From positions 46,639,825 through 46,703,824 of the forward strand of contig CAXKWD010000005.1 in the NCBI GenBank assembly GCA_964059195.1: a stretch of DNA of 64,000 nt, given 5' to 3'. The position numbers and the translations under genes were made by a program. Position 1 is the first letter of the stretch. Each line of letters opens with the position of its first letter. This document shows positions 25,745-37,965 of this stretch, in pieces. The DNA is from Ectobius pallidus (lineage: Eukaryota > Arthropoda > Insecta > Blattodea > Ectobiidae). The notes beneath the pieces were generated by a model, which worked only from the letters and a program-made list of their open reading frames with translations, did not search any database and was not told where the DNA came from.

Positions 25745-27126
25745 TCACTACTCTCAAATTATACACAAATTATACATATGCTTATTTGTGCTTAAATAAA
25801 CATTAAATAATTAAAGAAATGGAAGCACAAAAATAGAATAAAGAAGGACACTGTCATTGTTCAACCTGCATAATCACTTCGTAAATTTCCTTAGGCAATT
25901 TTACTAGCAATGATTCACAAAAGATAAGGAGGTGGTGAGAGTGGTTTTATAAACTACGCCTAGAAAAATTATGTTTCACACGCTTGATTAAAACGTAAAC
26001 AGAAATTATTGTTTGAAATTTCCTTTTAATATCTTAATTTTTTTTAGATATTTTTAATTTTTTTAAATCAAGTGAAATCTATCTCTTCCGATACATTTTA
26101 AAATATAAATCTGAATTTTTTTATGCTTGTTTTATAAATTTATTGATACATTTTTTATCTTATTTATGCTTTTTGTTAAAAGAAACACTTAGCCAGCAAA
26201 TTAAAAGTTAAAAAATCGACGTATAATAATTTACATTTTAGTAAAAAAAGAACTAAGGTCAATACAGAAAATTTGATGTATTCATTTTATTATACTCATT
26301 TTAAAGTACATTATGAAGTGACTTCACAGCTCTACCTCTATTTTGGTGGGGAATGATAGTTTTTAAGTGTGGCCAAATAACATGCAAATTGAAACCGTAA
26401 AAACAGGCGATTAAAGTTTGCATATACTGGCACTTGGAAATGCAGCGAGGTTTAAAATGGTGTCAGCACTACTGTTCCGTTCGTCCAAACGACATATAAT
26501 TTTTCACAGTTACATTTCATATTTTGCTTGATTTTTGACACTAAAATAAGGAAATCGCATATATCGACCAAAACGCATAATTAATCAACATTTCTGTAAT
26601 CCCTTTGACATAAAGTAAAGCCTATATAATGCGTGGAAAATGGTTGAATATATGCTTATTTAACGACATCGTAAAATAACCGACCGTGAGCTCAGAACGC
26701 CAGAGCCCAAACTCACTGCACAATCCAGGCCGACTACAAGCGTGGAGGCTTCCAGGATGTTGAGGGTCCTAGATTTTTAGATACTCAATAGGACATTCAG
26801 AATTGAAGAGAAAAAAGTTTATTTATCTATTATGACAGACTTATTTTCAAACTTACCTCAGTATTTACATTTTTGTTACGTGTCAATTAAAAATCAAGAA
26901 TTATAAATCATTTAAAAAAAGGCATAACTTCTACTCCCCATATATCAGGATCCTTACTTCAGGTCTACATTTAAAGTAACAGATTAACTATTAAAAGACA
27001 TAATTTCAATTATATAACAAATGTTTGCATTATTATTTAGATCTGCTATATGGAGTGCTTATTCAAGTTTTAGAGCAGGAGGAGTCAATATTTTCCCTGA
27101 TCCCAAACTCTCGTTTATCTCAGAAG
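25745..27126. other. AT-rich intronic sequence, nothing recognised
   Basis: Contains poly-T tracts near 26040. No gene or structured repeat was seen. Confidence 0.45.
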
Positions 27127-27127
27127 C

Positions 27128-27128
<1 letters not shown>

Positions 27129-27168
<40 letters not shown>
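27129..27168. repeat. (TTA)n microsatellite
   Basis: About thirteen TTA trinucleotides. They account for the isoleucine run in the overlapping open frame, which is not a gene. Confidence 0.95.
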
Positions 27169-27169
27169 G

Positions 27170-28519
27170 TACTATTACGAAGAGTTCCGGAAGACACGTA
27201 GCAGCCTACGTAATTAAGACTGTAAAAAAAATATAGTTTATAGAAGAAGTCTGAGTGATTCAGTCTATACGGTCAAAATTGCAGAGCAAAATGGAGGATA
27301 TCAACTGAAAAATTTAATATTGAAAATTTCATTTTGAGATCTTCTGAATTGAGAATGCTATATTAAAGGTCTGTCTGCAAGTTTGTCTGTAGGTATTTGT
27401 GTTTATGTATGTCTGAATAATTTATTTCGGAAAAGAAAAATTATATCATACGAAATTATATAGTTGTATCTTCCGGGAATAATGAAGCATGCCGACCACA
27501 TTATTTTGCTGTTATCGCCTCTTTGGATGAAGATCTTTAGTTCTTATCCTTTCGGCAAACGCGCCTAATTTTGTCACACGTGCAGGCTCGCGCTATAAAA
27601 TTTACATGCTCATTTTAATATAATAACAAGCCTGTGCTGTACAAGTTGGATAGTATATTGAAGAAAACAGTACATTTCCACTGTTATCACGTGCTATAAC
27701 AAAAATTTCAGCTCTTTTAGTTGTTCATGATACAATTTTGTCCAGGTATTCTGAAACGTTCACTTTCGTAACAGCTTTCACAAATTTGTATTTTAATGTG
27801 CTTTTTACAAGCATTTTTGGCATCTATCACAGTTAATTGACGTCCACGGAGTTACAGATCCCACGTTTCTTTGCCGAAGGTTCAAGGATCTGATTTTCAG
27901 AAGTTAATGATTCAGCTCAGAACTGCATAAGAAATGCGGTGAGATCGGCTTGCAGTGATTTGAATTGCATTTTATATCTTTCATAAAACCTGCTAAATTT
28001 TTGTGACTGCACTTATTACAACATGACAAAAGATGGAGTTTACGTTGGAGATAAAATGTGCGCCTCTTACTTCATTTCAAGGATTTCAATATGATGACCA
28101 TTGGCTATATATTTCACATTCTTGAACATTGCTGGAATAATTCACAATATTAGTTTCCTTCACAAAGTCAGAGGGAACTTTATGATGCCGTATTTTTCTG
28201 CATATTGACTGCTTGAACTAAAGAAGCATCTGTGATAAGTGCAGGGGCGCGTTGTATTTTTTACAACATTCAACAACTCGTCGCTTAAAGTTCAGAAAAT
28301 CAACTGAAAAAGCTAAACAAGGAAATTGGAGCCATGATAACATCGTTGAGTATGCATTAACAATGGAATAAATTATGGGGTTGGTGCAATAGCTTAAGGT
28401 TAAGATACTTATTACAATAGCGCGCCTGTCTGAGTGTTAAAAATCTTCGCCAAAACTGCATTCATGATTTGTTAAAATTTGTTACGGTACTGACTGTTTG
28501 CGCTAGTCAGATACTGGTA
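27170..28519. other. Intronic sequence, nothing recognised
   Basis: No motif-bearing frame, RNA gene or repeat unit was seen. Confidence 0.45.
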
Positions 28520-28529
28520 TGCAGTGATG

Positions 28530-28665
28530 CATCTGGTTTAGGCACAGTATTCAGAAACGAAGGTCATGGGTTCGATTTACGATGGGGTAACTGGGATTTT
28601 TAAATTGGTCTAATCCTTGCTGGCAGCCCCTAACAAGAATGAGTATTGGAACGGACTGTGGTCTC
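28530..28665 (+). mobile_element. tRNA-derived SINE next to a LINE
   Basis: The B-box-like GGGTTCGATTTACGATGGGG is followed by AATTGGTCTAATCCTTGCTGGC. Both correspond to the SINE at 13285-13590, so this is a second, more decayed member of the same family. It abuts the 5' end of the RNase H LINE. Confidence 0.65.
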
Positions 28666-28788
28666 ACTATGGGTATCCAGAGAAATTAATCACACTACGC
28701 AAATCAGATATAATTTGTCTACAAGAGACAAATTTTTCAAAAGACTATGTGGCGAAACTCAAGCAGTATTCATCTTGTCACAAAAATA

Positions 28789-29284
28789 TAGATATAGATA
28801 TAGATTTATTTTTGCCTGACATTAAAAAAAAAAAAATGTATAGCAACGTCAAACAATAAAAGCTTACAACCAATGTATAGAATAAAATTCCTGGATGCTG
28901 TACAATGGATTTCTTTTCAGCTGGAATTTTAATGTTCTCTTAAACACACAGTAAGCCATTTGTCTTACATTTACAGGTAGGCTGTTATATAAATTAAGAG
29001 AAATATTTTCGAAACTATTGAATGTTCTGGAATATTTACATTTTTGGATATATATATTACCTCTATTGCGTGTGTCATAGGTATGGATTTCAGCGCATTT
29101 AGTAAATGCTTCCAAATGTTTACATACATAAAGAAGGCAATTAAAAACAAACATAGCTGGAAGAGTCAAAACGCCAAGTCTGATAAACAGTGATTTACAG
29201 TGCGTTGACGACGAGACTCCACATATAGTTCTAATGGCTCTTTTTTGTAAGATGAAAAGTTAATCGGAAATAATATTTTACACG
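28789..29284 (-). mobile_element. LINE 3' end inserted in reverse into the endonuclease of the RNase H LINE
   Basis: The minus strand at 29169-28864 encodes a C-terminal block (HTYDTRNRGNIYIQK, then LNLYNSLPVNVRQM) typical of Jockey/CR1 ends and akin to 23178-23540. Downstream on the minus strand it has an AATAAATC-(TATATC)n tail at about 28810-28789. The host endonuclease reading is lost at about 28785 and regained at about 29285, so this is a later 5'-truncated insertion. I could not define the target duplication. Confidence 0.78.
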
Positions 29285-30067
29285 CAAGCAGTGGTGTCGT
29301 CACATTGGCCTACATCCGAAAAACTATATATTTTCAGGAAATTCAGTTGAATACAAATTTTGAAACTGTAGCAGTTTCCTTGGTTCTATCACTGATGAAA
29401 TCACAGACACCGTTTATCTTCCTAACAGCCAGAATCTTAACTTACAAGATTTGTTCGACTTAAATAAACTATTACATAAAGTATATAGGCATACTCATGA
29501 GTGATTTTAATTCCCACATTTAGTTAATACAGGTTTTTCTTAGAGACAAAATAATACAATTTTTATTAATAATACAGAGTTAGTGTTATTAATTTGTACA
29601 AAATCAACTGATTGTTGTATTTGTCACAATAGCCTCAGTAATATGTTTCAGTACTCCAGACATAGCACTAAATTATAAATGTTCTGCATATGAAACTCCT
29701 CTAGGGAGTTATCAGTTTCCCGTTCTATTGCAGAGAGAATCTACAGAACGGTACATTGTACCTGTTAATAAATGGAATTGTCAGAAAGGCAATTGGATAA
29801 AACTTTAATACAATTTTGAAAGCAACAATTAATATCCCCATTTGAATTTAAAATACTTCAATTAACACTATAGTAGATGAATTAACCTAAGCTATTTTAA
29901 TTGCTGATGAAAAAATTGTTCTAAAGTACAAAATACTATCTACTAAAAACAAAGATGGTTGAATGAAGAATGTGAGTAGGCTATTGAAAAAAAAAAATAT
30001 TTCTACAGATTTAAAAGAAAGCCAACTTTAGAAAACAAATTGAACCTACTAAAGCTCAAAGCTTTAG

Positions 30068-32076
30068 CATAATGAATAGAATGAGAAAGTGTGATGTCTC
30101 CACCGCTAAAAATACAATGGTGGGTATAGGGAGAGCGGCGGTCCACCGAAACACTGGCAGCACCTTCGTTTGCGTTTCAACTTCTCAATGCTGCATCATG
30201 ATAGTTTGGCATCTTATGATTAAACTCGCAATCTTTAATTAACCCTTGGTCCTATTTCTGTGAAATTTGTGCAGAAATAATCTTCACAACACAGTCCTTC
30301 TGATGGTTAAAACAGAGACTTAAAAAATGCGGACATAAATGTTTTTATTTCATTATATAAACATCACCAATTACACAAAATTCATGGAGGGTGAAACGGA
30401 ATTTGACTATGCGACAATTTTTTTCATTTTTGTGTCCCGTAAAAACTTCAAGCGAGAAAGTTTTAGTGAAATATTTCAACTTTATTTTAAATTCAGTACC
30501 ACCTTTATATCTTGAATGGTTTACGAGTAATTGAGTGGTAATTATTCCGAGCGCTACAGCTGAATGAATGATGTGGGACGATCGTGAAATGTTGAGGGTG
30601 AAGCAAATTTGACTATGCGAAATTTATTATTTTATTTTTGTGTCCAGAAAGAGATCAAGCGTGTAAGGTTTAGTGAAATATTTGGATCTTATTATAAATC
30701 GAGTACCACCTATATATCTAGAATGGTTAACGAGTAATAGTAATTACTCTAAAGCTAAAGCTATCAGAATGGTATTAAGGTATTAGCAGGTATCTTTTCC
30801 ATAAAATACTAGCAATAACGTAAACATTTTTACATAATTTTTTTGTGGACTCAATAATAAAACTATATTAACTGACTACTTGTACCCATACTGCAAGATT
30901 GACCCGCTGGGGAAAAGGAGGAATGAAGCTTTTTTCTAACTTAGTAAATCTGCACTACTTTTATTTATGCATTTATTGGATTATTTATCATATTTTCTGT
31001 TCACTCATGTTAGTAATTTTTATGTATAATTATCATAGCAAATGTCTTATTAGTTTAATATATTGTTCCTTTTTTTAATAATATAATTTAACAACATAAG
31101 ACATACATCAGTTACAGCGAACGGCGAATGGTCGAGGGTTTGAGCAAATAGAGAGGATTTAATTTTTTTATGAAAAAATCAGGGAAAATGCTTTGAAATA
31201 TTGTGTGATATATGTAGAATCCATTGCAAAACAATTGTTGCGTATGTGCGTCTTTATCGGATGTTGAGACGCCAATTTTAAAGATCACGCGCCCTATTTT
31301 TGTAGTGCTGCTTATGAAATTTTCCGTGCCCTGCAATTCACAAACCATCCCTTAGTTTATATTATCTCTGTTCACATAATTTGTACACAGATCTACACTT
31401 TTGACCGCGCTTCATCTACATAGCTTACCCCATACAGCCAGGAGAAAATTAATATTAATATAAATAATATTACTATTAATACAATATTAATACAAATTAA
31501 TACTCAGTAATATTCTTATACAATGTAATATTAATATTAATTTATAAAATATCCCTTAGCTGTTTTCTACCCTAATTATACGTTATTATTTCTATACAAA
31601 TGTACATTCTTTAACAAATTCTCATCAAATTATACTAACATACCCTCTACCCTATTTTCTAGGCAACAAAATATTAAATCAACATCCCTTAGCTGTTTCA
31701 AACCTACATTATATAATTGTTCATTGCTTGTGAACATATTCGATTTTTGGAAAGATGTGGAACAAAATGTTATGGTCAAGCTTCTTGCAATCTGAGAAAT
31801 TACTGTTACACACGGCCATGTTTATTTATGGAGATGAGATCTTCCAAGACGTGTAAAGCAGCCCGAAAATTCTCAAAAGTATCTAAGAATTCAATTTAGA
31901 TAAGGTGAGCCATTTTGAAATAGATTAATGTATTATTTTGTTTAAGAATGTTTGCAATTTTTCCTATACCGCCCGTAGTAATCTTGCTCCCGTGAATCTC
32001 AAACAGAGTAACTGCTACCTAGCGGCGGAACCAGTGAACTACCTCAGTCATCACACTTTCTCCTCTATTCATTATG
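30068..32076. mobile_element. 2.0 kb TIR transposon with a 7 bp target duplication
   Basis: The left end is CATAATGAATAGAATGAGAA and continues AAGTGTGATG. The right end in reverse is CATAATGAATAGAGGAGAAA and continues GTGTGATG. GCTTTAG flanks both sides exactly (30061-30067 and 32077-32083). The insertion splits the LINE between its endonuclease and RT (KLKALA on the left, ALA on the right), confirming the borders. A 7-8 bp duplication suits P-like or hAT-like elements; CAT-initial termini recall P-type ends, but this is only inference. Internal frames (31112-31348 minus, 31717-31899 plus) show no transposase, so it is probably non-autonomous. Confidence 0.85.
30384..30770 (+). repeat. Tandem duplication inside the 2.0 kb TIR transposon
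   Basis: Two units of roughly 200 bp. Each contains TTTGACTATGCGA, TTTTTGTGTCC, AGTGAAATATTT, AGTACCACCTWTATATCT and ACGAGTAAT in the same order. The units are clearly diverged from each other. Confidence 0.85.
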
Positions 32077-33169
32077 GCTTTAGCTTGAAGAACCATCCAA
32101 GGAATTAAAAGGAAAAGGGGCTGGCTGTCCTTCTCTTCCTCTTTAACACATCAAATTTCCCAAAATATTATTTGGGGACAAGTTAAGGAAGTATAAGGTA
32201 ACACAACACCATCACCAATCGCATTTCTCTTAAAACATGATAATGGATACGTAGATTCTTCTCAAGATATTGCTGATGTTCTTGCTGAAACATTCTCTTG
32301 CGTTTCAAATAATTATCATTATGAAGAAAACTTATTGAAATTAAAGAAAAACTCATCTGCACTTGAATTAATACTATTCTCCAACTGTAATACTATTTTC
32401 CAACATACAACGAAAAATTTTAGTGATGAACTTAGGGAATTCTCCAATGAAATTGATAGTCCTAAGAACTCAAGCCCAGGACCTGATAGTATACAATATG
32501 AATTCTTGAAACAGCTTCTAATGAATGTGAAAGAATATTTACTTAATGTATTTAATCATATATGGATTCAACAAACTTTTCTGGAAGCATGGAGACAAGC
32601 TATCATACTCCCAATTCTTGAACCAACCAAAGAGCATAGCTCTGACTTGTACAATGTGTGAACTGTTAGGAAAGAATATAGATAAACGTTTATGATAATA
32701 TCTTGAGATAAAAGATTTCTTCAAACTAGATAAAAAATTATTCAGACAATATCACTTAACCAATGACAGTCTAGTAATGTTAGAAACAGTTTTTCTTGAT
32801 GAATTCTCAAATAAACATATTATTGCTGTAAGCCTTGACCTACATAAAGCTTATGATAAGGTATGCATCAACGTATAATTAAAATTTACTTGGAAAATTA
32901 TATTGCAGGTAATAAGTCAGCATTCCTGTACGATTTCGTAACAGATATCAAGATACAAGTAAGAGTGACAAGTACGTCTTGGAAAGAAGTCTCTATACAA
33001 AATGGAGTACCACAAGTTAGTGGTACTAAGATTGTACTTTCCCTAATTGGCATCAATGATATAGCATTTAAAATAATCACCAGCAAAAGCTAGTTTCTTC
33101 TGAGATGATCTCTTCGTTTTCTTTAGAGGGAAAAATGCCTGAACAACAAAAGAAATATTACAGAATTAT

Positions 33170-34481
33170 TATTAAAATGTATAGAAAATATCCGCCTAAT
33201 ATACCACTGAATGAAGAAACAGATGAAGCAATCAGGAAATATAACTATTTAATTGAAAACACACTTTTTGAATGATAATTTTATTATATTATCTGTTAGA
33301 ATTTGGTACCTAAATATAATTGTAACTTATGATAGAAATTTTTGTTCCCAGGTTAAGGCTATTTTTAAAATAATAGTGAGCTCAGTTATTATTTCCAGTT
33401 ATTATTTATTATTGTATTTTATTGTCTTATGGTATAACAAAATTTGTTACATTTAAAAGTTAAAATTATTATGCTTAAAATTGAATTGTTTGATTATAAT
33501 AAATACATTCGCTTCTGTCAGTCTATAAGCTTGAATTAATTATGCTTGTCGCTTTGCGTACAATTGTTTATGTTTAGTATAGACGCAATATGCTGCTGAA
33601 TAAGCACTTTGTGTTATCAGTCCACCAAATTAAAACATTAGCATATTGTTATGCGTGTCAATTAAAAAAACTCAAGATTGTGAAATGATGCTTAATATTT
33701 AAATTAATTAGTATATTTTGTTCGTAGAAATGGGTCCAAAGGTAAAGTTGAAATTTACGAAGATTAAATCCGTGTTGTTTTCTTGTTCGTTCAAAGTAGT
33801 AGGCAGTTTTGAAGCTGAAATTTCCTAATTAGCTTCAGTCTTCAGTTGCTTATGGACACACTTCTACGAACAAAATATACTAAGTAATATAAATATTACG
33901 CAGCATTTCACAATCTTATTTTTTTTTAAATTGACACCCATAACAATATGCTAATCTTTTAATTTTGTGGACTGATAGCATAAAGTGCTTATTCAGCAGC
34001 ATATTGCGTCTATACTAAACATAAACAATTGTACGCAAAGCGACAAGCATAATTAATTCAAGCTTATAGACTGACAGAAGCGAATGTATTTAATATAATC
34101 AAACAATTCAATTTTAAGCATAGTAATTTTAACTTTCAAATATCACAAATTTTGTTATACCATAAGACAATAAAGTACAATTATTGAATACTTTTTTCAC
34201 TGGAAATAATAACTGAGCTCACTATAATTTCAATATAGCCTTAACCTGGGCACAAAAATTGATATCATAAATTGATATCATAAGTTACAATTATATTTAG
34301 CTACCAAATTCTAACAGATAATATAATAAAATTATCATTCAAAAAGTGTGTTTTCAATTAAATAGTTATATTTCCTGATTGCTTCATCTGTTGCTTCATT
34401 CAGTGGTATATTAGGCGGATATTTTCTATACATTTTAATAATATTACAATATATACCACTGGAAACATAAAATTGATTAAT
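33170..34481. mobile_element. Long inverted-repeat insertion with a 14 bp target duplication
   Basis: Arms of about 570-590 bp (33169-33737 and 33854-34446) are near-perfect reverse complements around a spacer of about 116 bp. Examples are AATTGTTTATGTTTAGTATA in the left arm and its complement TATACTAAACATAAACAATT in the right. TATTACAGAATTAT occurs on both sides (33156-33169 and 34482-34495). The LINE frame (TTKEILQNY then LFEIQS) is restored when the segment is removed. There is no coding capacity. The large duplication is more like LINE-type or foldback integration than a typical TIR transposase product. Confidence 0.85.
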
Positions 34482-36241
34482 TATTACAGAATTATCTTTT
34501 TGAAATTCAAAGTTAGACTAAGGGAACTGGCTTCATACTATCCCCAGCTAAAAGTAAAAGTATAATATATCTAAGAAGCAGAGTAGATAAACCATTTCTG
34601 AAGTTGCATTTAAGCAGAACAATAATAACAATGGTAAGAACATTAAAATGTCTAGGAATCATATTTGATCAAAAATTGGCATGGATACCTCAACTTAAAG
34701 CTCTCAAAGATGAATGTTTACTCAGAAGTAATATTCTGAAAACACTCTGCCAATAACTGGAGAGCAGATATCCATGTAATGTGCACCTATAAATCTATCA
34801 TCAGAGCTAAATGAGATTATGATTCTATAGTGTACAATTCAGCAAGATTTACTGTATTGAAAATGCTTGATACCGTACAGACTAAAGCTCTTTAAGCAGC
34901 TTTTAGCTCATTTTAATATAGTCCTTCTTCAAGCATATTTATTGAAGCTGGAGAAATACCATTATGCATAGGAATAAAACAATTTAGCACTAAGTATGCT
35001 CTAAAGACAGCCGCCGTTCCTAATTTTAGAATAGACCCTTACGTTTTCTTCAATATATTAAAAGATACGACACCTCTCCAATAAGTTCGTTCAGTACCAC
35101 TCTGTTTAATATTATAGAAGTATTTTTCAGAAAATAGTATTGAATTTCCGCGCATTTATTCCAGAGATATTCGGACCAATGTACAGTGTTGGAGGCTCAG
35201 AGTATCACAAGTTAATATAGATTTATGTAATTATCCAAAGGAAACAACTGAGCGGACAGTTTATCAGCAGTTATTCAATGAATTATGGGGGAAATAATTA
35301 TTTCCTTCATACCTGCACAGATGGCTCAAAAAGTAGAGATGGCAACATCGCATGTGCAGTAGTCTATCCAACTCACACTATGTTACATCCTTTACCTTCA
35401 TTATATACAACTTACTCTGCTGAACTATATGGAATTAAATAAGCTTTTGAGGATGTGCTAAAATAACCTGATAATAAAATCTAGGTACTCTTCACCGATT
35501 CCCAGTAAGTAATACAAACTGTGCAGGCTTCATCCTCCTCTCAAAATACAATGAAGTGCGGAATTCCACACTGCTATACTCAGATGTCCAACAATCCAAA
35601 TATAACATTCTGGTTTGGATTCTTTCTCACCAAGGATCACAGAGAAACGAGCAAGCAGATGCGGCAGCAAAAGGAGCAACTCATCTTCCTATACATGGCA
35701 CAGATATCGATACACCCTATACAGATATTGTACACGTCAAGAAGAAAATTAAGGATTTATGGCTCTCACAATGGTTTGAAACTTCCAGTACTAAATTCAA
35801 ACATATTGTAAGGTATATCGTAAAAGCTGAGTATAATCAATCAAACATCTGTCACACAGACATCAAGAACTGATCAACGGCTGCACATTGGACACACAAT
35901 ACTCACCCACGACTTCTTAATGAAAAATATACCTCCTCCAGAATGTAATACTTGTAAAGAAGACCTAACTGTTTAACACATAATCCAAGATTGTACTCAA
36001 TATAGTCGACAACGACAACAGTTCCTGACTCCAAATATAGAGTGCCCTTGATAATCCAGTTAAATGCCATAAAGTGATAACATTCTTCAAGTCATCTGGA
36101 CAAATTAATTTTATTTTATAAAGATAAATAAAAAAGTTATGGTATTTACAGGTTATGAATGCAATAATGTAAATCATGAATGTCCCGATATGAGTTATTG
36201 AAGTTAAAATGTCAACAAGTAAATGAATGAATGAATGAAAA

Positions 36242-37826
36242 AATTTTTTGCCTCTTTATTTGCCAAAGACAGATCAGTGACTTAGATTACGAGTGAACGA
36301 AGAATTCGAATTCAAGGACTACTATGATTCTGAAAAGCTAAAATAATATCCAGGTACTATAGTAGGCCCTTACTTCAGTTACTTGATACAACTTTGCATT
36401 CATCTTAAAGCACTAGTAGACTTTCGCTAAAGCAGATCAATAGGGAACTGTGTCAGGGATATGCTTGAAATCCATCTCTTTGTGAGAGATTCGCATTATT
36501 AACTTCATAACGGCATTGTACTATACTAAAAAACAAGGTTTAGAAGCTTCAGCGACATCTTCCTTTTATTCCTTTCAATCGCGATCATTTCGTACCAACA
36601 AAAGGGTACAAATTCCTTTTCCTGATTATTTATCGTTGCAATAGTGCAGTGGTATTCATTGTTTTCATGGTAGTACAGTCCATTCCAAGATTCTTGTTCT
36701 GTTGTTAAGTTTCTTAAATTCATCCTTTCTCTGAATTTCAGTGTTTTCTGATTTACGTCAATTCATGACTAAATCACCCCCTCCCTCCCTTCATGTAGGA
36801 TAAAGGTGGGTCTTTGAAATAATTTAAAATTGAGAACTTTTTATGAAACTTGTTTGCTGTACATGTTTCCTATTGGCCAATTGAATATACTACACCATCC
36901 ATAACCCACTTCCTTCTGGTTGTGGTACGGGATGGGTCGTTGAAATACATTCAACGAATGGTCCACCAAAAATACTGTAGGGTTCAGTAAACCCCAAGAC
37001 CCGTAACCCACCCTCTCGTAATATTACGATGGGATGGGTCGTCGACGTACACAAATGAATGGAGCAATTTTAAGGAAACGCCATAGCTAGTGGAATACAG
37101 TGATGCTAAATTCTAATTTTGAATTTTTTTAGCCCTATTCGCGACCGTCTCCCCTTAAAGAGTCCATAAATACCTTAAAACAAACTACAGCAGTTGCAGT
37201 ATAGGATGAACGGAAAGCCAGGGAGATTTTTAAAGAATGTTAGAAAGATTATCGCGTTTAGAGGCAAAGCTTCCAAAGAATGTGGTTTTTCTGGGAGTCA
37301 AATTCGGTATTTACATATTCACTGCTATTGACGCATAAATGCTTCATATCAGAACATTGTTTAAAGCCAAGTTAAACTGATAATACTCAAATTCTCTGTG
37401 TAAAATGAGAGGATTTTTATCCTCGAGTTACGATTATCATTCATGGAAACCAGCTATCCCATGGAAATTATCTGATTGATTTCAAATTTAGAGACCAGCG
37501 AAGCTTTACTTGATGATATTTTATGTAAACATACAAATTCAGTTCTGAAAGGGTTAATGTTTGCTTACTAGGAGGAATAGGTTCACTTTTATGTGCAAAG
37601 ACTTCTTACGTTTCAGAGTATATCTACCAGATCTGTGACAAATAAATCGATAACGGTTAACTACACAAGTTAATTGCGGAGAAGTTAAAATAATTAGCTG
37701 TTGTTTAAACATACAGTTCAATGGCAATTGTTTGCAGTTGGATCATAGACAGAAAAAGAAATCTTGTTATCCGACTCTATATATTGTACGCTTCTGTGTG
37801 TTTGTCGTGTGGACAAAATGACGTGA
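36242..37826. other. Intronic sequence with a small GGGATGGGTCG repeat
   Basis: GGGATGGGTCG occurs twice (about 36930 and about 37031). At the first it is followed by the perfect hairpin TCGTTGAA/TTCAACGA (36937-36957). No gene was seen. Confidence 0.45.
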
Positions 37827-37965
37827 CTCTGAGCGAGGTGGCCGAGATGTTAAAGTCTTGGACTCGACATTAGGGAGGTCCCAGGTTCAAATCCAGTGGC
37901 AGTTTTTTTCATGGTTACCCCACTACTGGGGTATATACAAATGCCGGATTGTATATTTACATACC
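37827..37965 (+). mobile_element. tRNA-Ser-derived SINE
   Basis: GAGGTGGCCGAGATGTTAAA (A-box region), CTTGGACTCGACATTAGGGA and then AGGTTCAAATCC (B-box) follow the order of a class II (Ser-like) tRNA with a shortened anticodon-variable region. A T-rich spacer and an unrelated body (CCCCACTACTGGGGTATA, itself a hairpin) follow. The acceptor stem does not pair, so it is not an active tRNA. Confidence 0.7.

Larger units (their letters stand above)
28680..36241 (+). mobile_element. RNase H-bearing LINE (I/Jockey-like), degraded and triply interrupted
   Basis: The domains appear in order on the + strand. An apurinic-type endonuclease starts at about 28700 (SDIICLQETNF with the metal-binding Glu) and resumes at 29285 (EIQLNTNFETVAVS; later SDFNSH and TPDIALNYK) to about 30060. 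The RT runs from 32077 (SPGPDSIQYEFLKQL, LEAWRQAIILPIL, VSLDLHKAYDKV, NGVPQ, FADD-like at about 33100) and, after an insertion, from 34496 (FILSPAKSKS, LGIIFDQKLAW). RNase H lies at 35310-35680 with TDGSK, AELYGI, FTDSQ and NEQADAAAKGA, the D-E-D-D set. A CNTCK...H...C knuckle is at about 35944. The 3' end is a (TGAA)n tail at 36222-36241. Many stops and frameshifts show it is dead. The clade is an inference from the RNase H domain. Confidence 0.88.

Noticed and set aside
27021..27236. 71-residue plus-strand frame with a poly-Ile segment
   Set aside because: Created by the (TTA)n microsatellite.
37827..37900. Candidate tRNA-Ser gene
   Set aside because: A- and B-boxes are present, but the acceptor stem does not pair and the anticodon arm is disrupted; it is followed by a SINE body.
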